Positions 1-7,297 are shown, counted from the first letter of the stretch. The stretch: 64,000 nt of DNA from Rhodobacterales bacterium 52_120_T64 (GCA_002162875.1 MABA01000024.1:434001-498000); one strand, 5' to 3'. The notes: generated from the sequence alone by a model not told the origin. Program-made: numbers and translations.

Positions 1-534
1 GATGTTTTTTCCGGCTAACGCTTCGAACAAAGCCGTGCGGGCATCGCTGGCGAATCCGATCTCGAAGCGTTCCAAGGTGGATTCGGGAAGGCCTCGTTTT
101 TCCAAATATGCCCGCGCTTCGGCCGCTTTGGCGGAGTGCAGTTGCAGGCGGTAGAATTTCACCGCTTGTTCCATTACATCGGCCAGCGTTTTACGAGTGT
201 CCGCGCGTTTTTGTTCTTGCGGTGAGGCTTTCGGGACGGGCATGCCTGCCTCGCGGGCGAGGATTTCGACGGCCTCCATGAAGCCGACATTCTCTGTTTC
301 TTTCACGAATCCGATGGCGTCGCCTTTCGCGTGGCAACCGAAACAGTAATAGAATCCCTTGCGATCATCCACATGGAAGCTGGCAGTTTTTTCCTGATGG
401 AAGGGGCAGGGTGCCCACATATCGCCTTTGCCGGGGTTGGATTTCTTGTTGTCCCACATGACTTTACGCCCGACCACTTGGGTCAGGGACGTGCGCTCAC
501 GTAAGTCATCAAGGAATCCGGCTGGAAGGTTCAT
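1..534 (-). CDS. dnaG: DNA primase DnaG, N-terminal part
   Basis: This is the first 178 residues of DNA primase, which makes RNA primers at the replication fork; the rest lies beyond the left edge of the window. The CHC2-type zinc-binding domain is visible: C43-P-F-H46 followed by C64-F-G-C67. It starts at the ATG read from 534 to 532. That ATG overlaps the TGA of the upstream DUF6476 gene (ATGA), so the two are probably co-transcribed and translationally coupled. The match to the start of alphaproteobacterial primases is clear; only the C-terminal catalytic TOPRIM part is out of view. Confidence 0.95.
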   Translation of the reverse strand, partial: MNLPAGFLDDLRERTSLTQVVGRKVMWDNKKSNPGKGDMWAPCPFHQEKTASFHVDDRKGFYYCFGCHAKGDAIGFVKETENVGFMEAVEILAREAGMPVPKASPQEQKRADTRKTLADVMEQAVKFYRLQLHSAKAAEARAYLEKRGLPESTLERFEIGFASDARTALFEALAGKNI

Positions 535-857
535 GGGGTTATGTTTACGACTTGGCGCGGGGTGCCGTCTAGGTTCAGGATGTGGATGCGCTCAATTCCT
601 TCGGCGTCGACGGTGACGACGCCAATCCAACTGGTACCTTGCGTGATGGCTTGGGCAGTTTGGCCGTCTGGCAAGGCGATTTCGGCCGGTAACGTCAAGC
701 GGGTCGTGACTGGACCCATGAACTTGATGACAAACAGTACAACAATGGTTAGGAGACCCAATATCATTGTCGCGGTCAGCACCGTCACCAATCGACGCAA
801 GAAGCGCAGGTTGGCGGGTTCTGGTATCACGTCGTACTTAGGAGTTGGTTCGCTCAT
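531..857 (-). CDS. small single-pass membrane protein, DUF6476-like
   Basis: A 108-residue protein with one strong transmembrane helix at about residues 21-46, a short cytosolic N-terminus and an outer C-terminal part of about 60 residues. It resembles the DUF6476 family found next to rluD in Rhodobacteraceae; its function is not known. I start it at the ATG 857-855, which has an AAGGG ribosome site seven bases upstream, and not at the much longer upstream frame, which is only the antisense of rluD. Its start codon and that of divergent rluD share the palindrome CATG (855-858). Its stop overlaps the dnaG start. Confidence 0.75.
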   Translation of the reverse strand: MSEPTPKYDVIPEPANLRFLRRLVTVLTATMILGLLTIVVLFVIKFMGPVTTRLTLPAEIALPDGQTAQAITQGTSWIGVVTVDAEGIERIHILNLDGTPRQVVNITP

Positions 858-1902
858 GGCAGACCCTTTTGAAAATCCGTTGCGGCTGGAGCTGGGGCTG
901 ACCCCTGCTAAACGTCTTGATAAAGCTTTGGCCGCGGTTGTGCCAGAGGGCGTTACGCTTTCACGTTCGCGTTTGCAGAATTTAATTCTGGAAGGGGCTG
1001 TACGGTTGGAAGGTGGCGACGTCGCCCTCGAACCCAAAAGCAAGGTTTCAGCTGGACAAGTATGGTTGGTGGAAATGCCGGAAGTGACGGATATCGACGC
1101 AATGCCCGAGGATATTCCGGTGGATGTGGTGTTTGAGGACGAACACCTGATCGTGGTTAACAAACCATCAGGAATGGTGGTGCATCCGGCGCCGGGATCC
1201 GAGACAGGGACACTCGTTAACGCATTGTTACATCATTGCGGCGATAGTCTATCGGGAATCGGCGGGGCGAAGCGTCCGGGCATTGTGCACCGGATCGACA
1301 AGGATACATCCGGCCTGTTGGTCGTGGCAAAAACGGACGAGGCGCATCAAGGCTTGGCTGCGATGTTCGCAGCGCATGATATGAATCGTCACTATTTGGC
1401 ATTGACCTGGGGGGCTCCTTCGGGGGCAGACCCGCGATTGGCCGGAGTTAAAGGTGTAACGTTCGAACCAGGCAGTGTGATCCGGATTTCCGGTAATATC
1501 GCGCGGCATAAACATGACCGCAAGCGCATGACGGTTGTTGTGGATGCAGGGCGACACGCAATAACGCGGACACGCGTGGTGGAGGCGTTCGGGCCGTTAG
1601 AAAAACCCGTGGCTTCGCTGACCGATTGTTGGTTAGAAACAGGTCGCACCCATCAAATTCGTGTGCATATGACCTATGCTGGCCATGCGCTGGTCGGCGA
1701 CCCGGTTTATGGCTCTCGTCGTGCTATCCCAAAGGGCGCAATTTCGGCCGAGGCGGCAGACGAGCTGCGCGGGTTTAGACGCCAAGCGTTGCATGCTGCT
1801 ACGCTTGGATTTGTGCATCCGGTTACGAAGGAGAAGCTGGAGTTCAAAGCACCACTACCAGAAGATTTCGAGGCCGTGATGAAGGTTTTGCGGCGGGATT
1901 AG
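856..1902 (+). CDS. rluD: 23S rRNA pseudouridine synthase, RluD/RluA family
   Basis: A 348-residue pseudouridine synthase that isomerises specific uridines of 23S rRNA. An S4-like RNA-binding domain occupies roughly residues 18-75. The catalytic signature HRIDKDTSG lies at about 145-153, with D148 the expected nucleophile. The conserved GRTHQIRVHM segment follows near residue 262. The start is the ATG at 856, preceded by AGGAG ten bases upstream; the longer reading frame beginning at 541 only antisenses the DUF6476 gene. Length is normal for the family. RluD rather than RluC is inferred from the S4 domain and the usual neighbourhood with rpoH; the exact target uridines cannot be read from sequence. 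Confidence 0.88.
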   Translation: MADPFENPLRLELGLTPAKRLDKALAAVVPEGVTLSRSRLQNLILEGAVRLEGGDVALEPKSKVSAGQVWLVEMPEVTDIDAMPEDIPVDVVFEDEHLIVVNKPSGMVVHPAPGSETGTLVNALLHHCGDSLSGIGGAKRPGIVHRIDKDTSGLLVVAKTDEAHQGLAAMFAAHDMNRHYLALTWGAPSGADPRLAGVKGVTFEPGSVIRISGNIARHKHDRKRMTVVVDAGRHAITRTRVVEAFGPLEKPVASLTDCWLETGRTHQIRVHMTYAGHALVGDPVYGSRRAIPKGAISAEAADELRGFRRQALHAATLGFVHPVTKEKLEFKAPLPEDFEAVMKVLRRD

Positions 1903-1905
1903 GCG

Positions 1906-2220
1906 TCAGCGATCTTCCGGCGCAAGATGCCTTATGCGTTGAACATGCGCATCAATATCAGCGCGTATAAATTTGGAATGCACGCGTGTTTGTGAGGCGG
2001 CGTTATTCTTCAATCCAAGCGCATGCGTTTCGCGCCACGCTTTTTGTGGGCGAATTGGCCGAGGTACAAACCCGCCGCCACACGTCGGGCACACGTTGTG
2101 TAGAATTTTCTCGACGCAGTCCTGACAATAAGTACACTCGTATGAGCAAATCATGGCCTCTTGTGATCGAGGCGGCAGGTCACGGTCACAAAGCTCGCAA
2201 TTCGGGCGTAGTTCCAGCAT
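1906..2220 (-). CDS. DUF1272 cysteine-rich protein
   Basis: A 104-residue protein whose first half is dense in cysteines: CELC near residue 8, a CxxxCxxCxxC cluster at about 25-35 and CPTC near 44. This is the pattern of DUF1272, a small zinc-ribbon-like family of unknown role. The C-terminal half is basic and unlike the family core. It sits convergent to rluD, only three bases from the rluD stop, and just downstream of the XRE regulator, with which it may be co-transcribed. The ATG at 2220 is preceded by an AGGAGATAT ribosome site. Confidence 0.8.
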   Translation of the reverse strand: MLELRPNCELCDRDLPPRSQEAMICSYECTYCQDCVEKILHNVCPTCGGGFVPRPIRPQKAWRETHALGLKNNAASQTRVHSKFIRADIDAHVQRIRHLAPEDR

Positions 2221-2233
2221 TCTTGATATCTCC

Positions 2234-2461
2234 TCAATTGGTATCGTTTTCTGGTGGCTCTTTTAACCAGAACACATCCTCGAATCTAACCTCGAAATGA
2301 CGCGCAATCTGCAATGCAATGATGGTGGAAGGTATGAACCGCCCAACTTCAATGGTGCTGATGGTTTTGCGCGAAACTCCGATAGCTTCGGCCAAATCTG
2401 CCTGAGACATGCGGTGCTCGGCGCGGTAAACACGGATTCGATTGTCGAGGACTTTACTCAT
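2234..2461 (-). CDS. small XRE-family transcriptional regulator
   Basis: A 75-residue single-domain helix-turn-helix protein of the Cro/CI (XRE) family. The HTH lies at about residues 17-38 (MSQADLAEAIGVSRKTIS), and the ending EDVFWLKE is typical of the short regulators usually coded beside a small membrane protein. Its start overlaps the end of the upstream membrane-protein gene by eight bases, so the two are translated from one message. A repeat array over the promoter of that message (2964-3025) is the likely operator, which would make the pair autoregulated; that is inference. Confidence 0.88.
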   Translation of the reverse strand: MSKVLDNRIRVYRAEHRMSQADLAEAIGVSRKTISTIEVGRFIPSTIIALQIARHFEVRFEDVFWLKEPPENDTN

Positions 2462-2933
2462 CGTTGTTGTCTGCGTCGGATTTCAGCATATCAAACCAAA
2501 ACGATAAACTGAAAAACATCAAAGTGGCCGAGATGACAACTTCTAAAAAAAACTTTGCCAGCATATCGGGTAACATGCTAGGTCCCAGTTGCTCGACCAC
2601 CAACAACAATATGAAAACGAAACTAAAACTGCGAACGGCGGTGGTGTTGTATTGTGTCTGTACAAAACCAGCTTCAACACCGGCATATTTCGAGTTTTGT
2701 CGACGTTTTCTGATCTCGAGCACGGCGCTGTAGATTGTTGCAGGAATCCCCACCAGAATGATTGCAATAGCGAAGAATGTTTGGAAAAATTCAAAGATAC
2801 TTTCCCACCGGTTATCAGTGTAAATATTTATCGCTTCGCCCGCGTAAGAAACCGAAACCATAAACATCCCGAATGGTATGATGTTCAGGTAGTGGTCCGA
2901 AAAATCTGCTTTAATTCTGGTGATAATGCTCAT
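2454..2933 (-). CDS. four-helix integral membrane protein paired with XRE regulator
   Basis: A 159-residue protein with four hydrophobic segments at about residues 14-30, 45-68, 100-117 and 124-145, and a basic loop (EIRKRRQNSK) between helices 2 and 3. I do not recognise the family. The layout, a small multi-pass protein followed by and overlapping a 75-residue XRE regulator, matches widespread regulator/membrane-protein pairs whose function is mostly unknown. The ATG at 2933 has AGGA eight bases upstream. It lies directly downstream of the promoter with three operator-like repeats. Confidence 0.75.
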   Translation of the reverse strand: MSIITRIKADFSDHYLNIIPFGMFMVSVSYAGEAINIYTDNRWESIFEFFQTFFAIAIILVGIPATIYSAVLEIRKRRQNSKYAGVEAGFVQTQYNTTAVRSFSFVFILLLVVEQLGPSMLPDMLAKFFLEVVISATLMFFSLSFWFDMLKSDADNNDE

Positions 2934-2963
2934 CCGATTGTCCTATACAAATAATGAGGCGCA

Positions 2964-3025
2964 AACCTTTACGTTCCATACTGATACCTTTGCGTTACAT
3001 AAAGGAACGCAAAGGTTAGAGTCAA
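2964..3025 (-). promoter_or_regulatory. promoter overlapped by three operator-like repeats
   Basis: On the minus strand a sigma-70-like promoter reads TTGACT (3025-3020), 18 bases, TATGTA (3001-2996). Three copies of ACCTTTRCGTT cover it: 2965-2975 and 2986-2996 in the same plus-strand orientation, and 3006-3016 inverted. The last two form a perfect 11-bp inverted repeat with a nine-base spacer, and copy starts are 20-21 bp apart, two helix turns. One copy lies in the -35/-10 spacer and one over the -10. This is the layout of a repressor operator, most simply for the XRE protein coded downstream. Confidence 0.6.
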
Positions 3026-3062
3026 GGTGCAGATTCTATATTTATTGAAGGGATGCAGATTG

Positions 3063-3125
3063 TTGCGAAATATGTTATTGTTGTGGATATAGAACCTTGA
3101 AATCCATTAATGTTAATATCATATA
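3063..3125 (+). promoter_or_regulatory. possible rpoH promoter region
   Basis: Two weak candidates precede rpoH. TTGCGA (3063-3068) is followed after 19 bases by TATAGA. TTGAAA (3097-3102) is followed after 17 bases by CATATA, and its CTTGAAA core also resembles a heat-shock -35. Neither is a clean match, and I cannot choose between them. Confidence 0.3.
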
Positions 3126-3166
3126 CATACCCAACGTGCGTTAAACAGCACAACGGAGGAGAGCGA

Positions 3167-4066
3167 ATGAGCAATTATACCAAACTACCGGCGCCATCAC
3201 CTGAGCAGGGTCTCTCGAATTACATGCGGGAAATTCGCAAATTTCCTATGTTGGAGCCCGAGCAGGAATATATGTTGGCGAAAGCCTGGGTTGACCATGA
3301 AGACAGCGATGCAGCACACCAGTTGGTGACCTCGCACCTACGTCTGGCGGCGAAAATTGCGATGGGGTATCGCGGATACGGATTGCCAACTGCCGAGGTG
3401 GTTTCGGAGGCGAATGTGGGCCTTATGCAAGCTGTGAAACGGTTTGACCCCGAGAAGGGATTCCGTCTGGCGACCTACGCGATGTGGTGGATTCGTGCCA
3501 GCATTCAGGAATATGTGCTGCGGTCTTGGTCGCTTGTGAAAATGGGCACCACGTCGGCGCAAAAGAAGCTTTTCTTCAACCTTCGCAAGGCTAAGAACAA
3601 GATTGGTGCGCTGGAAGAAGGCGACTTACGCCCTGAAAACGTTAAGATAATCGCCACGCAACTGAATGTGACGGAAAAAGAAGTGATCTCGATGAACCGC
3701 CGGATGGGTGGCGGGGATGCGAGCCTGAATGCGCAGGTGAAATCTGACGGCGAAGGGGCTGCGGAATGGCAGGACTGGCTTGAGGATGAAGATGCGGATC
3801 AGGCTGCGGATTACGCCGAGAAGGACGAGTTGGCACAACGCCGCGAGTTGCTGGGTGCTGCAATGGCGGAGTTGAACGAGCGGGAACAACATATCCTGAC
3901 GGAACGCCGTTTGTCCGAGGAACCCAAAACGTTGGAGCAGCTAAGCAAAGTCTATTCGGTTAGCCGCGAACGTATTCGCCAAATCGAGGTGCGGGCGTTC
4001 GAAAAATTGCAGAAGAAGATGCGCGAGTTGGCAGCCGAAAAGGGTATGGTTCAGGCCGTTAACTAA
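3167..4066 (+). CDS. rpoH: RNA polymerase heat-shock sigma factor RpoH
   Basis: A 299-residue sigma-32-type factor that directs RNA polymerase to heat-shock and stress promoters. Sigma region 2 lies at about residues 48-120, including the MWWIRASIQEYVLRSWSLVK segment typical of RpoH. Region 4 with its helix-turn-helix (TLEQLSKVYSVSRERIRQIE) lies near 248-270. I start it at the ATG 3167, which has a strong GGAGGAGA site; the 19 extra codons upstream lack one. Roseobacters often carry more than one rpoH, so this may be either paralogue. A 44-bp repeat element follows the gene. Confidence 0.93.
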   Translation: MSNYTKLPAPSPEQGLSNYMREIRKFPMLEPEQEYMLAKAWVDHEDSDAAHQLVTSHLRLAAKIAMGYRGYGLPTAEVVSEANVGLMQAVKRFDPEKGFRLATYAMWWIRASIQEYVLRSWSLVKMGTTSAQKKLFFNLRKAKNKIGALEEGDLRPENVKIIATQLNVTEKEVISMNRRMGGGDASLNAQVKSDGEGAAEWQDWLEDEDADQAADYAEKDELAQRRELLGAAMAELNEREQHILTERRLSEEPKTLEQLSKVYSVSRERIRQIEVRAFEKLQKKMRELAAEKGMVQAVN

Positions 4067-4090
4067 TCCGCTTTTGCGATGATTTTTCGT

Positions 4091-4134
4091 GTGCACAACC
4101 CGTACACAATGCGTGCACAACACGTATGTACAAT
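4091..4134. repeat. 44-bp element: four 11-bp units (copy A)
   Basis: Four head-to-tail 11-bp units: GTGCACAACCC, GTACACAATGC, GTGCACAACAC, GTATGTACAAT, followed by TTTT. The same 44-bp design recurs at 36997-37040 (inverted) and 56069-56112. All three copies are intergenic, always four units, and the last unit always starts GTATG and runs into AATTTT. Confidence 0.75.
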
Positions 4135-4168
4135 TTTGGCGCACGAAATATTAACCTTTTAAACGCAT

Positions 4169-4201
4169 AATGGCCTTTTGAATTATCAGGAGGCCATTTT
4201 T
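4169..4201 (+). promoter_or_regulatory. hairpin that covers the ribosome site of the next gene
   Basis: ATGGCCT (4170-4176) pairs perfectly with AGGCCAT (4191-4197) across a 14-base loop, and T residues follow. It can be read as a weak rho-independent terminator for rpoH. The downstream arm, however, contains half of the AGGAGG ribosome site (4188-4193) of the gene that starts at 4200, so the hairpin could also limit its translation. Confidence 0.5.
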
Positions 4202-4559
4202 GATTCTAGAAGACATTGACCGCAAACCCACCAAAGCCGAACGCGTGGCGGAAGCCGAGTTGGAGGCGTGCCTGCATCGTGACCGCATGTATCGTCATGG
4301 AACTGATCTGAGAAGCCGGATGCTGTTTACCGAACAATTCCCGAAGGGCTGGTACGCGATGGAGGATAATTACCCCGACCGCCCGAAACGCACTCGCATC
4401 ACGGCACGATTTGACGAGGACGTGGTGAAGTTCTTCAAGCGCAGCGGCGCGGGGTATCAGGCGAAGATGAACGGGGTGTTACGGATGTATATGTTCGCGC
4501 GGGTGGCGAAATATGTGGAGGCGAATGGCGATCGGGATCGGCATAATGATTTGTTTTGA
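4200..4559 (+). CDS. orphan BrnA-antitoxin-like protein
   Basis: A 119-residue protein. Its C-terminal half (about 62-105: ITARFDEDVVKFFKRSGAGY, then MNGVLRMYM) matches the ribbon-helix-helix-like domain of BrnA antitoxins. The N-terminal half is charged and carries no known domain. No BrnT toxin gene is present on either side, so this is an orphan, perhaps a stand-alone regulator. No ATG suits the frame; TTG at 4200 has a perfect AGGAGG six bases upstream, so I take it as the start. The same ribosome site is inside the hairpin at 4169-4201. Confidence 0.72.
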   Translation: MILEDIDRKPTKAERVAEAELEACLHRDRMYRHGTDLRSRMLFTEQFPKGWYAMEDNYPDRPKRTRITARFDEDVVKFFKRSGAGYQAKMNGVLRMYMFARVAKYVEANGDRDRHNDLF

Positions 4560-4568
4560 GGGGAGTGT

Positions 4569-4589
4569 TAGGTGGGTGATTCACCCATC
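4569..4589. repeat. REP palindrome, degenerate single copy
   Basis: TAGGTGGGTGATTCACCCAT is a palindrome with the same core (GGTGGGTGATTCACCC) as the paired elements at 5109-5175 and 56291-56355. It lies 28 bases upstream of the transposase start, so the RAYT gene is bracketed by REP sequences. Confidence 0.75.
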
Positions 4590-4617
4590 ATTAACTATTT
4601 TCTGACATCATGAACCC

Positions 4618-5112
4618 ATGTCAAATTATCGCCGAATGCGCATTGAAGGCGCCACGTATTTCTTTACCATATCTCTCGCTGATCGAGGGTCATCGGTGTT
4701 GGTTGATAGCGTCGATGTTTTACGAAAAGCGTATACACAAACGATCATCGAGCAACCTGTATGGTCGGATGCATTTGTTGTGTTGCCTGACCATCTACAC
4801 GCTGTGTGGACGTTGCCCGAAGGCGATGCTGATTTCTCCACCCGTTGGCGGAAAATTAAGGCGCGATTTTCGCATGCTTTAAGTGCCACACCGGTTCGCA
4901 GTCAAAGTAAAATCGCCAAAGGCGAGCGCGGCATTTGGCAACGGCGATTTTGGGAGCATTTGATTCGCGATGATCGAGATTACGGGAACCATATGGAGTA
5001 TTGTTGGGGTAATCCGGTGAGACACGGTTTGGTCGAACGGGTCGCCGATTGGCCGTATTCGTCATTCCATCGCGATGTGCGCCGAGGAATCGTGCCAAAG
5101 GATTGGACGTAG
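4618..5112 (+). CDS. REP-associated tyrosine transposase (RAYT)
   Basis: A 164-residue single-strand nuclease of the IS200-like Y1 family, REP-associated branch. The HUH motif is visible as H59-L-H61 in LPDHLHAVW. The catalytic tyrosine is Y128 in HMEYCWGNPVRHG, the conserved context of this family. Such enzymes bind and cleave REP hairpins and are thought to spread them; they are domesticated, single-copy genes. REP palindromes lie on both sides (4569-4589 and 5109-5175), and more copies sit at 36.9 kb and 56.3 kb. The gene is full length with intact catalytic residues. Its stop codon is part of the downstream REP. Confidence 0.92.
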   Translation: MSNYRRMRIEGATYFFTISLADRGSSVLVDSVDVLRKAYTQTIIEQPVWSDAFVVLPDHLHAVWTLPEGDADFSTRWRKIKARFSHALSATPVRSQSKIAKGERGIWQRRFWEHLIRDDRDYGNHMEYCWGNPVRHGLVERVADWPYSSFHRDVRRGIVPKDWT

Positions 5113-5175
5113 GGTGGGTGATTCACCCACCGTGGTTGGGCGATGTCGAAATGGTGGGTGAATCACCCACCCTAC
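5109..5175. repeat. paired inverted REP (BIME-like) element
   Basis: Two 23-bp arms, 5109-5131 and 5153-5175, are exact reverse complements of each other, separated by 21 bases. Each arm is itself palindromic around GGTGGGTGATTCACCCACC. The same pair, with a different spacer, is found at 56291-56355. The left arm includes the RAYT stop codon. Confidence 0.9.
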
Positions 5176-5177
5176 GG

Positions 5178-5525
5178 TTATTTTGAAACGTTTAGGTCTT
5201 CGCGCATAACCTCTTTTAGGCGTTCGTGAGCAGTGGCTCTTCTCGATCGATCATCATTTGTGTCAATAATTTTCGCGATTGCTTCCCGCACACTCATAGG
5301 AGCAACAATTTCGCAACGCATTTGCCATAGAGCAAAATTCTTCCCTGCTTCATCGGTGTCTTCAATGGCTGCTCGGTGATATGCTTCTAGTAACCCAATA
5401 AAAGCAGCCTTTCGTTCCTCGAAATCACGTAACTTCTTTTGCCCACGTTGAGTCAGAGCCACCTGTATCAACGCAGAAACAATAGAGCCAAGCCCAAAGG
5501 CCGTTAAAAGTGCAAGTCAGTCCAT
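5178..5525 (-). pseudogene. small membrane-anchored protein with TGA at codon 3
   Basis: From TTG at 5471 an open frame of 97 residues runs to 5178: charged, helical, family not recognised. The frame stays protein-like further upstream. The ATG 5525-5523 overlaps the ettA stop, then reads GAC, TGA (5519-5517), and continues with LALLTAFGLGSIVSALIQVA, a clear transmembrane helix joined in frame to the rest. TGG in place of TGA would give an intact 115-residue anchored protein coupled to ettA. Either one base change disabled it, or a shorter form starts at TTG 5471 with half the helix, or the base is a sequencing error. I label it broken, with moderate confidence. Confidence 0.55.
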
Positions 5526-7192
5526 CACCTCGTAAACTTCTTATACTTCACCCGTTTCGGATTAACTGAATCCGGCCCTAGGCGGCGGATTTTGTCGGCT
5601 TCGTAGTCCTCGAAGTTGCCCTCGAACCACTCGACGTGGGAATCCCCTTCGAATGCCAACATGTGGGTACATAGGCGGTCGAGGAAGAAGCGGTCGTGCG
5701 AGATGATTACGGCGCAGCCTGCGAAATCGGTTAGGGCGTCCTCCAATGCGCGCAGGGTTTCGACGTCGAGGTCGTTGGTTGGCTCGTCGAGCAGCAGGAC
5801 GTTGCCGCCGGAACGCAGCAGTTTGGCGAGGTGGACGCGGTTGCGTTCACCGCCCGACAGCATGCCGATTTTTTTCTGCTGGTCGCCGCCTTTGAAGTTG
5901 AACGCGCTGACGTACGCGCGGGAGTTCATTTCCGCATCCCCAAGTTTGATGATGTCGAGTCCGTCGGAGACTTCGTCCCAGACGGTTTTGCCATCCGCAA
6001 GCGAGTCGCGGGACTGGTCGACGTAGGAAAGTTGCACGGTGTCGCCGAAGGAAACTTCGCCGCTGTCGGGGCTTTCTTGGCCTGTCAGCATTTTGAACAG
6101 GGTCGATTTACCCGCGCCGTTGGGGCCGATCACGCCGACGATGCCGCCCGGTGGCAGGCTGAACGACAGGTCATCGACCAACAGGTTTTCGCCGAAGGCT
6201 TTGGACATGTTTTCAACTTCGATCACCTTGGAACCAAGGCGGGGACCGTTGGGGATGATGATCTGGGCGCGGCCCATTTTTTCGCGCTCGGATTCGTTGG
6301 CTTTTTCGTTATAGGAATTGATACGGGCTTTGGATTTGGCTTGGCGGGCTTTGGGGGATTGGCGCATCCATTCCAGCTCGCGTTCCAGCGTTTTCTGCTT
6401 GGATTTATCTTCGCGGGCTTCCTGCTCAAGGCGTTTGGCTTTTTGTTCCAACCATGCGGAGTAGTTGCCCTCGTATGGGATGCCACGACCACGGTCGAGT
6501 TCCAAAATCCAGCTTGTGATGTCATCCAGGAAGTAACGGTCGTGGGTGACACACAGGATTGTGCCTTTGTATTCAATAAGATGCTGTTGCAGCCACTGGA
6601 TGGTTTCGGCGTCGAGGTGGTTGGTAGGCTCATCGAGGAGCAGCATGTCGGGGGCTTCTAGCAACAGTTTGCAAAGCGCGACGCGGCGGAGCTCACCACC
6701 GGAAAGGATTTTGATGTCGGCGTTGTCGGGGGGGCAGCGCAGGGCCTCCATCGCGACGTCGATCTGGCTGTCGAGATCCCAGAGGTTTTCGGCGTCGATG
6801 GCGTCTTGCAGGACGGTCATTTCTTCCATCAACTCGTCGGTGTAATTGTCGGCGAGTTCCATGGCGATGGTGTTGAAACGGTCAACCTTGCCCTTTTTCT
6901 CGGCCACGCCAAGCATGACGTTATCGCGCACGCTTAGAGTTTCGTCCAGTTTTGGCTCCTGCGGAAGGTAGCCCACGCGAGCACCTTTGGCGGACCATGC
7001 TTCGCCGGTGAAATCCTTGTCCATGCCGGCCATGATCTTCATCAGCGTCGATTTACCGGCACCGTTGTTACCAACCACACCGATTTTCACGCCCGGCAGG
7101 AAGGAAAGATGGATGTCTTCGAACAGTTTTTTGCCGCCCGGGTAGGTCTTGGAGACCCCTTCCATATGATAAACGTATTGATAAGAAGCCAT
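5525..7192 (-). CDS. ettA: energy-dependent translational throttle EttA (ABC-F)
   Basis: A 555-residue ABC-F ATPase, the same length as the Escherichia coli protein. EttA binds the ribosomal E site and gates entry into elongation according to energy charge. Two ATP-binding cassettes are seen, with Walker A GNNGAGKST and GPNGAGKST, and signatures LSGGELRR and LSGGERNR; the charged inter-domain linker lies near residues 240-320. The start at ATG 7192 has AAAGGGTGG upstream, while the longer frame has no suitable site. It probably heads a short operon with the broken small gene behind it. Confidence 0.95.
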   Translation of the reverse strand: MASYQYVYHMEGVSKTYPGGKKLFEDIHLSFLPGVKIGVVGNNGAGKSTLMKIMAGMDKDFTGEAWSAKGARVGYLPQEPKLDETLSVRDNVMLGVAEKKGKVDRFNTIAMELADNYTDELMEEMTVLQDAIDAENLWDLDSQIDVAMEALRCPPDNADIKILSGGELRRVALCKLLLEAPDMLLLDEPTNHLDAETIQWLQQHLIEYKGTILCVTHDRYFLDDITSWILELDRGRGIPYEGNYSAWLEQKAKRLEQEAREDKSKQKTLERELEWMRQSPKARQAKSKARINSYNEKANESEREKMGRAQIIIPNGPRLGSKVIEVENMSKAFGENLLVDDLSFSLPPGGIVGVIGPNGAGKSTLFKMLTGQESPDSGEVSFGDTVQLSYVDQSRDSLADGKTVWDEVSDGLDIIKLGDAEMNSRAYVSAFNFKGGDQQKKIGMLSGGERNRVHLAKLLRSGGNVLLLDEPTNDLDVETLRALEDALTDFAGCAVIISHDRFFLDRLCTHMLAFEGDSHVEWFEGNFEDYEADKIRRLGPDSVNPKRVKYKKFTR

Positions 7193-7297
7193 GGTGCCAC
7201 CCTTTGAGTTAACATGTTTGAGGCGTTTTATCCAAACCATCGGGGCGGGGCAATGCATAAGCGTTGACAGGCGCGAATTGTGCGGGGAAAAGGGGGG

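Noticed and set aside
4091-4134. DnaA boxes or a replication origin in the GTGCACAA repeats
   Set aside because: TTGTGCACA differs from the DnaA box TTATCCACA at two positions, there is no AT-rich unwinding region, and three copies are spread over 52 kb.
4200-4559. BrnT/BrnA toxin-antitoxin module
   Set aside because: Only the antitoxin-like protein is present; neither neighbour resembles the BrnT toxin.
5831-6661. 276-residue reading frame antisense to ettA
   Set aside because: Gly/Phe/Val-rich translation of the complementary strand of a conserved gene; no family resemblance.
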